Below, one piece after another: positions 12,191 through 23,816 of a stretch of DNA of 64,000 bases. Both the position numbers and the translations under genes were made by a program. The notes under the pieces were generated by a model, which made no database searches, was not told the DNA's origin, and saw nothing but the letters and a program-made list of their open reading frames with translations. The DNA comes from Gossypium raimondii (lineage: Eukaryota; Streptophyta; Magnoliopsida; Malvales; Malvaceae): positions 5,518,001 through 5,582,000 of the forward strand of contig NC_068570.1 in assembly GCF_025698545.1 (NCBI RefSeq), written 5' to 3'. The stretch's first letter is position 1; each line of letters begins with the position of its first letter.

Positions 12191-12690
12191 CACACTACAC
12201 CAAAACAGGTCTTTAGCGGCGTTTTTTTAGGCCTTTAGCGGCGCTTTTTAACGCCACTAAAGGTATTTGCGGCGCTTCCACAAGCGTCGCAAAAAAGGCC
12301 GCTAACGAAAACGTCGCAAACTTTTGCAGCGTTTACAAACAAAAACGCCGCTAAAGACCATGTTCTTTAGCGGTGCTTAAAAACGCTAAAGACCATGTTC
12401 TTTAGCGGTAGAGAAAAACGCTAAAGAACATGGTCTTTAGCGGCGTTTTTAAGCTACCGCTAAAGAACATGGTCTTTAGAACGGCGTTTTTCTAGCGCTC
12501 TAAAGAACATGGTCTTTAGCGGCGTTTTTTTCTAAGCGCCGCTAAAGAACATGGTCTTTAGCGGCGTTTCTTTCTAAGCGCCACTAAAGAACATGGTCTT
12601 TAGCGGCATTTTTTTCTAAGCGCCGCTAAAGAACATTATCTTTAGCAGCATTTTTTTCTAAGCGCCACTAAAGAAAACGCCACTATTTTT
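12191..12690. repeat. CACTA left terminus and subterminal hairpin repeats
   Basis: After the 14-bp terminus come about eight tandem units of roughly 60 bp. Each unit contains CTTTAGCGGCG followed by a T-run and the complement CGCCGCTAAAG, so each can form a hairpin. Neighbouring units are joined by AACATGGTCTTT. Such arrays bind the TNPA-class protein in known CACTA elements. Confidence 0.85.
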
Positions 12691-12959
12691 GGGATTTTTT
12701 TTATATTAAATTTTTTATTTTTTCAGCCCTCCTGTAGCAACAAATCAAAAGCAACCAGATCTAAATCAGCCAAAAGCAATAAATTTATATAATATTTCAA
12801 ATTAAACGAATAAAATAATATTAATATCAATAAATAAAAGTGAATTCATATTATTTTTGCAAAAATGTTCAATGTTTTAAAATGATATAAATATTTATGC
12901 AATACACTATGACGGCGGAAGTTGCGACTGAAACATCTTCATCATAGTCTAAAGCTGCT

Positions 12960-14595
12960 GTTAGAGTTCGTCGTACTTTTTGCTCTGCTCTGCTTCTCTC
13001 GCTGCAGCCGCTGCTTCCCTCGCTGCCGCCTCTACTTTAAGTTGTAGCTGGAGTTCTTCATATTTCCTTTGAACTTCAACTGTGGTCGCTTGCATCTGAG
13101 CCATCTAGTCTTTTAACCTCTGAACTTCAGCTTGAGCCTGACTCCCCGAAGCCATGTATTGCTGCGAGCTGAATCCAAAATATTGGGTTGGGCTAATAAA
13201 AGATCCTTGAAATCGAACCCGACCATACCTTTTAGGACCTAAAACTTCAGTCATAATCCGGTTATCAATGTCTTCAAGATGAACAAAACTATCACTAGAA
13301 GCAATCGCTTCGTACTCCGCCTTTTTATCCTTTAGTTTTTCCTAATAAATAAATCACATAGTTAGGAACGCAATATATATTAAAAAACATATGCAACATA
13401 ACAATAGTCGCATTACAAGCAATGAATTAAACCATTAGAAAATAAACACTATAAATAACTAAAACAAGTCAAATCGTATTAAATAAACGTACCATTATTT
13501 CACCAGCTTCAGGAGTCATGGGAGATCCATCTTTCTTCCTATGTGTAATTTCAAAAAGTTGAAGGCGTCCAACTTTTTGACCGGACGACAGTTCCTACAA
13601 TATAGTAGTAAAAATATTATTTAATGGAAAGTTATACATATTTGAAAATATTAAAAAATTAAAAATACCTCCGCCTCAGCTACACATGCAAAACTTCTCA
13701 ACCCGGCTGTGTGAGTGAATTTTTGTTTCTGCCTGCTGCTTTTTCCAACTTGTTCACGATCATACGTTATGAAATTTTTAGTACGTAAATAGTAAATACT
13801 ATAAACCAAAATAATTACAATAGTTTGGAAGTACGGCATACCTTGCCTTTCTTCGAATGCCAAAATCTAACCGCATCTTCCCATTGGTACCTCAACATAC
13901 CCGGCGGGACATTTTGCAATTTATCATCGAGGGTTGTTTTTGTCTTATAATAATTTTTCTTCAAAGTATTTTTATTTTCTCTCCATCTTTTTCCCAATAC
14001 CTTCTTTACATAAGCATCCGAGACCTCTAAAGCAAACCTCGCCTACAAAAAACACAAGTTAATAAAGTAAATATAAATGAAACTATTTCCCAAGCATTAC
14101 AGATGACATTAAGTAGCGCGTTCCCTTAATATTATCAAGGGCTTGGTTTTTGTTGCTATCGGGCATTTGATGCCATGACTCGTAGTTGATAAGCAACATA
14201 TTCGCATTTCGTGCTAAAATGCCCATGTATCCTGCTAAAAGTCGAGCTTCTGATCCAACAGGCTGACCAAAACTGTTTCGTCCAACTTTGACACGCTCGA
14301 CTAGATCTAACTCGTATAACTCTCTAAGTAGCGTACGTCATCGACCTCTGCGCGTCCCACCATTTTCAGCTACAAATGGTATATTATAATATAAGAATTT
14401 GAAAAATAAATCAATTATAAGTCAACACGCATGTAAATTAAATGTAAAATTACTCTGAACTTCTGTAGGATCCTCAGGTGTAATCGGAACATTCGAAGAT
14501 CCAATTGTTGTCTGTTGTTCAGTACTATTTGTTTCTGTCGAGTTTGGATCATTTTGAACAATGCTTCCCCTTAGAATTTTTTTCTAGGCATTTTA
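12960..14595 (-). pseudogene. Transposase_24 (Ptta/En/Spm-type) remnant in the CACTA element
   Basis: Minus-strand exon-like pieces read in order: an N-terminal Ser/Thr-rich start near 14593; ELYELDLVERVKVGRN and SFGQPVGSEARLLAGYMG (about 14140-14330); RWRENKNTLKKNYY and LQNVPPGMLRYQWEDAV (13870-13997); then KKDGSPMTPEAGEI (about 13495-13540) and a Gln/Glu-rich coiled-coil tail ending near 12963. This order is that of the plant Transposase_24 family, probably the TNPA-like accessory protein. Pieces are separated by intron-like AT-rich gaps. At least one internal stop is visible (near 13108), so function is doubtful. Confidence 0.72.
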
Positions 14596-14879
14596 TCTGC
14601 AATACACATAAAATAGTTGAAAACTTAATAACTAATTACAACAACAACAACAGCACATATAAAATAGTTGAAATATATAATAAGACCAAGATTTAAATTA
14701 TGATATTACATATAATTAAACAATCGTAAAATCTTACTACATCATTATTCGTAAATATCTTCATCCGTATCCTGACGAACCCATTGAAATTGTGCACTAG
14801 TACTAGGGATATTATCGTTTAAGTTTTGTTCTGGAAAGGGCAAAGTTTCTGATCTGTTGTCGATGTTATCTCTACTTCC

Positions 14880-15400
14880 ACTGCCCATGTCAAACAAGTC
14901 TTTAGGGACGTTACGGAGTACAACGTACCAACCCTCATCAGTTGGATCTTTTGAGTAAAAAACTTATTTGACTTGAGATGAGAATACATACGGCTCATCT
15001 ATCAGTTGTTGTCCTATGTGAATCAATCGGTCAAAGTTCACCATTGTAAAACCAAATTGATCTTGCTTAATTCCACGAGATGTATTAACATCGGCCCAAT
15101 CACCTCGAAATAAGACGACTTTCTATTTGCCGTAGTAATCCAACTCAATTATGTCAGTAAGATGTCCGAAATATTCCACATTTCCCTCGACAGGATTATT
15201 GTCCCTAGCACTAGCATAACTTGTAATTGCAGAATTAACAACTATTCCACAATTTTGCGTTCTCCTCAACCTCTACCGATATTTTGTATGAAATCTGAAT
15301 CCGTTGATGAGGAACGCACTATATCTTTTAACCACTCGATTTAGACCTTGGGAGAGCCATTTAACTTCGTCGTTTACGTTCTTCCCACTCCAAACCTATT
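14880..15400 (-). pseudogene. DUF4216-type segment of the CACTA TNP2 gene
   Basis: The minus strand reads SQGLNRVVKRYSAF, FHTKYRERLRRTQN, YFGHLTDIIELDYYGK, VLFRGDWADVNTSRGIKQD and DEGWYVVLRNVPKDLFD in the order of DUF4216, which follows DUF4218 in plant TNP2 proteins. A stop (TAA) lies near 14964. It continues from the DUF4218 piece at higher coordinates. Confidence 0.75.
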
Positions 15401-17035
15401 GAATGGAAAGTAAACTGAGTAATTAAAAATGTTATGAGAAAACATTATTATTTGTAAGCGGAAGCTCCAACTGCATACCGTTTGGCTTAACCATTCATAA
15501 AAAGATTCTGTAAACAACTTATTGATATCTCGATGTTGTGTTCTTCGGGAGCGCGAATGAGATCTCAATATTTGTTTGTACTCACTATGTTAAAAAAATG
15601 TTCACTTTGTTAGAAGATAAACAATTTTTAGTTTGATAAATATTTATCAAATTTGTAGAACTTACTTCCGTAAAGGTTCCATTGATTCGTGGTGAAACAG
15701 AACATATCGATGTGCTTGTACCCACGATAAATTATCTAATTCTGCAATTTCAACTTTGCCGATTGGTTCTCCAAAACTTTGGAACAAATAAGTATCGGCT
15801 AAGTTATGGTCCGTGAGTCCAGCATTCCTATTTGGTCTGTTCAACATTGTTTCAACATCTTCCAAATATCTTGAGCAGAAGGTCATACATTCCTCTGCCA
15901 AGTAGCCTTCAGCAATCGATCCTTCTGGATATCGCTTGTTGCGGCAGTAAGACTTTAATTTGGATAGGAACCTAAACACGTTATACAACATTATCAAAAG
16001 TTGTAACTAAAGGGCATAGAGGTGAATGAAGGAAAATTTTAAAAATTTTAATTAACACCTTTCTATGGGATACATCCATCGATAGAAAACGGGTCCGCCA
16101 AGAATTGCTTCGTGCGGGAGATGGATTATTAAGTGAACCATAATGATGAAAAAGGAAGGTGGAAAGATTTTCTCCATGTTGCATAAAGTCAAAGCGGCTC
16201 GATCCTGTACCTTCTGAAGTTCTTGAACATCCAAAACTTTGCCACAAATGGCTTTCATTATATTGGATAGTTCAATTATACAAGACGTCACCTTCTTGGA
16301 CATACAACATCATAGAGCGACTGGCAGTAAATCTTGCATCAAGATGTGATAGTCATGTGATTTTAGCGAATATAATCTTCGATCTTTAACACTAACACAT
16401 CGAGATATGTTTGATGCATACGCATCTAGAACCTTTATATCCTTCAACACCATGCAAAACAGTTCTTTCTCCGTCTTGGACATTGAGAAAATAGAAGGCG
16501 ACAACCGATATTTCCCATTCGGAAGTGGATTCGGATGAAGATCAGGTCGAATTCCCATCTGAACTAAATCAAGTCGACTCTGAAGATTGTCTTTTGATTT
16601 TCCGTCTACATTCAAAATTGTACCGACAATGTTCTCGCAGACATTTTTCTCAATATGCATAACATCAAGAATGTGTCGTAATAGATGGTGCTACCAATAA
16701 GGCAACTCAAAAAAAATACTTCTTTTTTTCCACAAGTCCGCCTCGTACGGATTATCCTCTTCATCGGAGTCATCATCAGCTTCATCATTTGATCTTTTAT
16801 TTCTTTACGTGTTTGCCGGTTGGTTCATCTTCCCATTACTAAAATTCATATCTTCCAACATTAACAAGATTTCACATCCACTTGTCTGCGAGGGAGCTTC
16901 TCTGAACTCTTCAGTACCGTCAAATGCCGAACTATGAAATCTAAATCTATGATTTTTTGGTAACCACCGACGGTGCCCCATGTAAGAGAACTTCTTCCCA
17001 TTATATAACCATTGCGAACATGTTTGTGCAATTAG
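15400..17035 (-). pseudogene. TNP2-type CACTA transposase remnant (C-terminal part with DUF4218)
   Basis: Read from 17035 downward, the minus strand shows SYMGHRRWLPKNHRF, an acidic stretch, LLRHILDVMHIEKNVCEN broken by a stop near 16693, LDLVQMGIRPDLHP, SLKSHDYHILMQDLLPVAL, then IFPPSFFIIMVHLIIHLP, RWMYPIERC and RYPEGSIAEGYLAEECM. This is the end of the transposase domain plus DUF4218. The N-terminal zinc-finger region and most of the catalytic Transposase_21 domain are absent, because sequence above 17040 is unrelated. Frameshifts separate 16310-16660, 16052-16303 and 15662-15997. It cannot encode an active transposase. Confidence 0.82.
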
Positions 17036-17039
17036 TCGA

Positions 17040-18582
17040 TTAACTCATTCAACACGGCTCTTTTTCTTTTTACCCAATTAGTCGATCTAACTATATTAAT
17101 TCAATACATTGCTCAAGAAAAGACTGCTGAGAAATAAACGGGTATAAAAACATTGCTCAATACAACCGGATGATTTCTTAGCAAAATAGAATAATCTTAC
17201 CGATTTTTCCGACGGCAGAGGAGTGCGACGGTAGAGCCCTACGACAGTCCACAAGTGCGACGGTAGATGAGCGCCGGCAGAAGAGACGGTCGACGACAAT
17301 GCAACAGATTTGGGAAAGGTTCGGGTCGTCGACGGCAGCAGGCTAGGGTTCTTGATTTGGGGGAATTTTGGGGAAAATAGGGAGGGGAATGAGATTTGAA
17401 TCAAGGTTTTCGAGTATGAGGAAATTTGGAAGCAGAAATAAATTTGCAAGTTACAAAAACGACGGCGTCTTAATTACAAGAGATTGAAGATTTGCGGCGA
17501 TTTAGAATAGCGCCAGTAATGGCCTGAAAAAACGGTGCCGTTCTGTATAAACCAGAGGCCAATAATTTGCAGCTACGCCGTTTTGGCTACAACATTAACA
17601 ATTTGTGCGGCATTTGTAACAGAAACGCCGCTAATGTCTCGTTTTTTGCGGCGTTTTTAATGAAAACGCCACTATCAAATCAAATTTTCTTAAAAACGGC
17701 GCCGTTTTGATATTCCTTAGTTTTGTTAAGTAATATTTATAATATATAGTACTAATAATTATAAATTTTAGTGTTTTCACTAATATTTTTAAATTTTAGT
17801 GTTTTTATTTATTTTTTAATTTTTTATTTTAATTTAATTCCATTTGTTAATTTGGTACTCTCCTAAAAACTAAAATGTTATATATTAATTTTTTAACTTA
17901 TTTATTAGTTTCATTTAAGTAATATTTATAATAAATTAGATAAAATTAACAGTTTTAGTGTTTTAATTTCATTTTATATTTCTATTTTAATCTTATTTAT
18001 TAATTAATTAGATTAAATTTTTTATTATTTGTATTTAAGGTAAATAAAAATTAATTGCGAGGGATTAAAAAATGACGGCGTATTAATTACAACAGATTCA
18101 AACTTTGCGGCGTTTTCAGCCTAGCGCCACGAATGCCCTGATAAAACGGTACGTTTTGTTTAAACCAAAGGCCAAAATTTGCGGCATTTTTATCAATGCG
18201 CTGCTAATGCGCACCCACCTTTAGTGGCGTTTTCATCTAGTGCCGCTAAAGCCATTAAAATCGCACAAAGCTACGCCGTTTTGTAAAAAATTTAAGAATT
18301 TTTTCCGGCGTTTGGAATAAAAACGCCGCCAATGACTCGTTTATTGCGGCGTTTTTAGTGAAAACGCCACTATTACATCAAATTTTCTACTGAAACAGCT
18401 CCGTTTTTCTATTCCATGGTTTTGTTAAGTAATACTTATAATATAGTACTAAAAATTATAATTTTTAGTGTTTTAACTAAAATTTATAAATTTTACATAA
18501 AATTATGAATTTTAGCGTTTTATTTCATTTTTATTTTTTTATTTTAATTTAATTCCTTTTGTTAATTTGGTCCTCTCCTAAA
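17040..18582. other. CACTA internal non-coding region with GCGGCG inverted blocks
   Basis: Two blocks (about 17480-17700 and 18060-18420) repeat the order GCGGCGATTT/GCGGCGTTTT, AAAACGGYRCCGTTYTG and GCGGCGTTTT-AAAACGCCACTAT, like the subterminal units but placed internally. They look like older duplicated ends. A 117-codon minus frame at 17096-17449 is unrelated to TNP2 and unsupported. Confidence 0.55.
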
Positions 18583-19110
18583 CCCTAAATTCCTAAGTCT
18601 TAACCACTAACATCTAACCCCTAAACCCCTAAATCTTAAATCTCACCAACCCTTAATTAAGAATAATCCATAATCTATAATCCCTAAATCCATATATATA
18701 TAGTACTCCTAAACATTAAAAAGCATTAATTAATTGTATAAAATTTAAAATCTCAGTTAAACCTTAATCTTATTAAACACGCCTAAATTAACCATTGAAG
18801 GGATATAAATATTTAAGTACTCTATCTATTATATATATCTCTCTCAAGGCATAATTAATTAAACCCTAAATTATACATATTTTACAATTACATAATAACA
18901 TATTTAAAATATAAATAAAAAATTAATCTAAACCAAAAGCAGTAACTTGACCCACAAACCCTAAACACAAAATCCCTAAGTCTTAACCACTAACATCTAA
19001 CCCCTAACCCCTAAACCTTAAATCCCGGCCAACCCTTAATTAAGCAAAACCCCTAATCTATAATCCATACATAAATCCATATATATATAGTACTCCCTAA
19101 ACCTTAAAAT
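18583..19110 (+). repeat. Direct duplication with 383-bp spacing, rich in CCCTAAA-like words
   Basis: The block starting CCTAAGTCTTAACCACTAAC at 18592 recurs at 18975 with the same order: CTAACCCCTAA, CCAACCCTTAATTAAG, AATCTATAATCC, then CATATATATATAGTACTC. The intervals between shared words are similar, so this is a tandem duplication of about 383 bp. Degenerate CCCTAAA words resemble plant telomere repeats but are too irregular to be one. Confidence 0.78.
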
Positions 19111-19619
19111 TATATGAACTCCTAAACCGGCCTTAATTCTTAAATTTCTCATATATCATAAAGTAATTAAAAATTGTAAACAATTTTATTATTATCTTTT
19201 ACAACTACATAATAACATATTTAAAATATAAATAAAAATTAATAATCTAAACCCAAAACTACCCTAACCCGACCCCTGAATTCGTAAACCCGACCCCAAA
19301 TCCCTAACTCATATATAACCCCTAACTCATATACCCTAAACTGAAAACCCTAAACTATAGTGATAATTAATTCAACATTTTAAAATTAAGAAATCTCTTT
19401 TACGATTATATAATAAATTTTTTAAATATAAATTAAAAAAACACTTACTAATCATGTACCTAAATAATTTTAAAATTATTTTAAATAATAGTCTTTTCAT
19501 TTTTCCAAGTGTTTTATTTCAAATTATTTGTACGTGTTATTTTTTTGGAAGAATTTAAATAATCAATTAGAAATAAGTTCAATTTTAAATAATTATTATA
19601 AATAATAACCCAATTAAGG

Positions 19620-20620
19620 TAAAAGGCCATCGAAGGCCACTAAACGACGTATTTTATTTTTTGCGGCGTTTTTTAAAGACCATTAGCGGCGCTATACCAA
19701 AAACGCCACTAGGGCCACCTAAGGCCACTAAACGACGCCGTTGTATTTTATTTTTTGCGGCGTTTATCCTGAAAACGCTGCTAAAAACACAGACCATTAG
19801 CGGCGCCAGACCAAAAACGCCACTAACGCCACCGTAGCCACTAAACGACGCCGTTGTATTTTATTTTTTGCGGCGTTCTTCCTAAAAATACTGCTAAAAA
19901 CACAGACCATTAGCGGCGCTAGACCAAAAACGCCACTAAGGCCACCGAAGGCCACTAAACGACGCCGTTGTATTTTATTTTTTGCGGCGTTTTTTCTGAA
20001 AACGCCGCTAAAAACACAGACCATTAGCGGCGCAAGACAAAAAACGCCACTAAGGCCACCGAAGGCCACTAAACGACGTCGTTGTATTTTGCTAAAAACA
20101 CAGAGCACTAGTGGCGCTAGACCAAAAACGCCACTAAGGCCACCGAAGGCCACTAAACGACGCCGTTGTATTTTATTTTTTGCGGCGTTTTTTTTTAAAA
20201 TGCCGCTAAAAACACAGACCATTAGCGGTGCTAGACAAAAAACGCCACTAAGGCCACCGAAGGCCACTAAATGACGCCGTTGTATTTTGCTAAAAACAGA
20301 GACCATTAGCGGCGTTAGACAAAAAACGCCACTAAGGCCACCGAAGGCCACTAAACGATGCCGTTGTATTTTGCTAAAAACACAGACCATTAGCGGCGCT
20401 AGACCAAAAACGCCACTAAGGCCACCGAAGGCCACTAAACGACGCCGTTGTATTTTATTTTTTGCGGTATTTTTCCTGGAAACGCCGCTAATGCTTATTT
20501 TTGGCGGCGTTTTTTAAAAAACGCCACTAATGCTCAGTCTTTAGAGGCGATTTCGTTTAAGCGCCGCTAATGCTCGATTTTTACCGGCGTTTTTTGTATA
20601 AACGCCGCTAAAAACCAGAT
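19620..20620. repeat. CACTA right subterminal array with 84-bp and about 114-bp units
   Basis: The motif CACTAAACGACGCCGTTGTA recurs at about 19725, 19840, 19955, 20070, 20155, 20267, 20350 and 20435. Units are either about 84 bp or about 114 bp; the longer type adds a TTTTTTGCGGCG...AACGCCGCT hairpin. Because both lengths are multiples of three, long open frames appear on both strands, which I treat as artefacts. Confidence 0.88.
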
Positions 20621-20631
20621 TTGGTGTAGTG

Positions 20632-20900
20632 CCAAAAAGAAGTTGAGCTCTCCTACCATACTCATCTCAAATTCACATTGTAAAATCTTAAAAGATTCTT
20701 GACAAAATAATTCATTAATAACATCAAAAATAATATTGTCAACATAAATTTACACTACTAAAATACATTATTTGCCTCTAATTTTAAAAAACAATGTGGT
20801 ATTTACTTTGTCTCCACCAAATCTTTGTCAATTAAAAATTTAAAAAGCTTTTCATACCAAGTTTTAGAAACTTGCTTTAAACCGATCCATATGAGCAGAG
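20632..20900 (-). pseudogene. Ty1/copia reverse-transcriptase remnant, part upstream of the CACTA insertion
   Basis: The minus strand reads GLKQVSKTWYEKLFKFLID, then after stops and a frameshift VDNIIFDVINE and FEMSMVGELNFFLG, ending exactly at the CACTA border. GLKQ-WYEKL and GELNFFLG are diagnostic for copia reverse transcriptase, and VDNIIF stands where the catalytic YVDD-type box is expected. The rest of the reading continues at 12190. Confidence 0.8.
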
Positions 20901-23640
20901 CAAAGGTTCAAGAGTGCTATATATGAATTTTGCTGGATTCTTTACCTATTATGTTTTATATTGAATAAATGTATACATTTGTACCTATATTGTAAAAAAG
21001 AAAAAAAGAAAGGAGTCAACATAAAATTCACACGCCTTTTCCATGGCTTAGCAGGAAAACTTCTCTTGTATTCTTTTAATGGTTATGGAAGTGGAACTAA
21101 TTTGTGGGAATAAATTATAGAAAACCTGTTAGGATATGGATATCTTTGAGCTTCGCAAATCAAAACTGTTGAATTAGTTTAGATAAGGAGAATGGAGAAT
21201 GGTGGCCACTCTTTAACAAACCCCACATTTCAGCACCACTAAAGCTTATCACCATTTCACAACTCCCACTTACCCTCAAATTACCAATAATTAATCATTT
21301 ATTTTCATCCTTTTTTATTAGTAGAATTTTATTTATCTATACATAAATGATGATGATGTTTAACTTAGTCAAAAATAAATAAATTTTGAGAACTTCTTTT
21401 GCTTTATTTTTTCAGCAGATATGGTTTTGTAGAGCAAGCTTTTTCCAGGTGAATAACAGAATCTGGAATTTCGAGTAAGGGTACATATGGAATTTGAAAA
21501 TTTTATTGGGTGTACGGAATTTAAAAATCTCCCTATTTTCTGGGATAGGATTCCTTTGCCTATTTTTCATAATATATACACCTAAATTCATTATTTCATT
21601 TAATAAATAGAATTATACAATTCAGGAAATAATAATAATGCTCGTGGTAGATGGTGAAAGTTAAACCTTATGGTTTTAGTTTCAGTATCAATAGGACATT
21701 ATGACACGTTGATAATTGATCTTATCACAACTCAAGCACAACATATTTGAAGCGATTTCAAGCACTTCATACGATAAGTAAGAGCAAATATCAATAACAG
21801 AATCAAGCATTCGCCAAACTAGAGAGGACGATAATAAAACCATCCCAAAAATCACTTACAAAAGGAAGATTACATGCATAAGTAAGACTGAAAAATGTGC
21901 TACAAGAATAGATAACATTTTCTAAAAATGAAACTTATTAAACAATGAGAAACAAACAAAAAATATATAAAACTTAAAGACAATACAGGTTCAATTTGAC
22001 CAGGGAAATCATTTATTATTCTAAAATACTCTCAAAACAAAAACTGATGAAGAGCCACCCACTTTCCTAAAAAAACTACTGGTGGTCGATGGAGTTTTAG
22101 CGAACAACAAGCACCGTCATCTATCCATCACAACTTGTGAAGACAATAAAGATACATGTGGAGTGAATGAGAAAAAGAAAGGATTAGTGGGAGGGAGAAA
22201 AAGGCAGACGATAACTAGTCCAGAAGCTTATAGAATATATTTGAATAGCATTATACAAAATTAAAATTATATATCACATTACATTAAATCAAATTTCATG
22301 TTTATAATAAAAAATTAGGAATACTTGTTAGCTCAATCACAATCAAATCTTTTAAATAATTAGTTTTAATGTGACATGCATTTCACATGGTTTTATATAT
22401 TAATTTTTTATTGATATATTTTTTAAATAATGTATTTTTCATTATTGTAATTAATATAAAGCAATGTTAGTTATTTAAGTTGTTGAACATCATCACGGTG
22501 TAAAATAAGAATATATTGAAGGATTTAAAATAAATATTATTTATTTTATTTAAGCATAATTAAATATTTATTTTATTTTATTTTATTTTATTTTATTTTT
22601 CTTTTGCATGTTGAGTTTTGAGTTTGGTGTTAGAATTTAGGTTTCGATTTTGAATTTTGAATTTTAAATTTTGGGTTTTGGATTAAATTTTTTGTATTTA
22701 TTTATGTTTAATAATTATATTTAAAATTTATTTATATTTATTTTAAAACTCTTTAATTTTTTTATTTTATACCAATGACGATGTGTCATCCTATTATTAA
22801 CTAATAGGGCATATATAAAACGTATACACTGCATCAATTCTTCTTCCTAAATATAATTATAATATTCTAGATTATATAAAAGTATTGTTTATGAAAATTT
22901 ATATATGAAATATAAAATTAATTATTACATAAATAATTAAAATTTTCCATTTAAAACTAAATTATTATAATTTTTACTTTTTACTTTTTATTAATAGAAA
23001 ATATAAATATAAAATTTAACTTTTTATTTATTATTATATAAATTTATTTTAATAAAAGTCTTTTAATAGAATCACAATTGATAAATTTTCTATTTATTTA
23101 ACCAAATACTTTAATAAATTAAAATTCTTATTTATAAATTTAACAAATCTTATGAATAATAGAAATACGACAAGCAAGTTGTGATCACATTTGTTGTTTT
23201 TACCATACCGATAATACAATTGTTAAACTCTCAATCTGCTTGTGAAATGTTAAAACTCAATGATTCTATAATAAAAATATAGAATAATATAATCAACAAT
23301 AGGTACATTGATAAATTCGGACTCATAAATAGATATAAATTATAGATTACTTCTCCCCGTGCGAATATTTTATGTATTTGTTTTACATTTGTGTGTGTGT
23401 ATATATACTAAAATCATATATCATAACGTTAAAGAATGTAGAAACATAATTTTTTGTTTTACTGTTTAAATATAATCCTATTCAATTGAATGGTTGTATG
23501 GTTACCTAATCTTACCTTGATCCCCCAAAAAAAAAAAAATCAATTTGGATTAGAGCAGCTAATTTGTCACGATCTTGATATGTATTTCTTTTTCTCTATC
23601 CATTGTGAGCTCGAGCAGTCGACATCTTTAACATGTCACC
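20901..23640. other. AT-rich intergenic DNA upstream of the transporter gene
   Basis: No gene recognised. A (TTTTA)n run lies at about 22568-22598, and 22605-22690 has GGTTTTGAATTTTGAA-like repeats. A 60-codon frame at 22082-22264 is Lys-rich but unlike any family I know. Confidence 0.4.
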
Positions 23641-23674
23641 CATTGGAGACCCCTCCCCTTCACCTTTTTACCAT

Positions 23675-23685
23675 CCTATATAAAT
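23675..23685 (+). promoter_or_regulatory. Probable TATA box of the WAT1-related gene
   Basis: CCTATATAAAT stands about 140 bp before the ATG at 23817. Transcription would start near 23710, leaving a 5' UTR of about 105 bp that contains a purine-rich AAGAAGAAGAAG run just before the start. Confidence 0.6.
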
Positions 23686-23816
23686 CCATCTCTCGTTCCA
23701 TTTGCTACCATCCCAATTTCAATCCAGCTAGTTGCAGTAGTTGATAAGGAAAAAAGAAAGAAGAAGAAGAAAAAAAAAGGATAATCCTTCACTTTGAGAG
23801 ACTAAATTATTTCAAA

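Larger units (their letters stand above)
12191..20631. mobile_element. CACTA (En/Spm-type) DNA transposon, 8.4 kb
   Basis: The left end is CACTACACCAAAAC and the right end is the complement, ending TTTGGTGTAGTG, the hallmark termini of plant CACTA elements. Both ends carry arrays of GCGGCG-rich inverted subterminal repeats. Inside, minus-strand remnants of TNP2 (DUF4218 part), DUF4216 and Transposase_24 proteins are visible. Flanking bases are TCC on the left and CCA on the right, which share only CC, so the expected 3-bp duplication is not intact. With broken transposase genes the copy is probably non-autonomous. Confidence 0.9.

Noticed and set aside
17096..17449. 117-codon minus-strand ORF as a CACTA-encoded protein
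   Set aside because: Composition is Ser/Pro/Leu-rich and it shares nothing with TNP2 or accessory proteins. It probably overlaps the transposase promoter or 5' UTR region.
18583..19330. Interstitial telomere
   Set aside because: CCCTAAA words are irregular, interspersed with other sequence, and inside a DNA transposon.
19797..20435. 212-codon minus-strand ORF with tandem AFGGLSGVF repeats
   Set aside because: It lies wholly in the CACTA subterminal array, is open on both strands, and exists because the DNA units are multiples of three. It has no start context or family.
19620..20620. CRISPR-like array of regularly spaced repeats
   Set aside because: Units are contiguous and palindromic with no unique spacers, sit in a CACTA terminus, and the genome is eukaryotic.
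22082..22264. 60-codon Lys-rich ORF upstream of the transporter
   Set aside because: No family, no promoter, and AT-rich surroundings.
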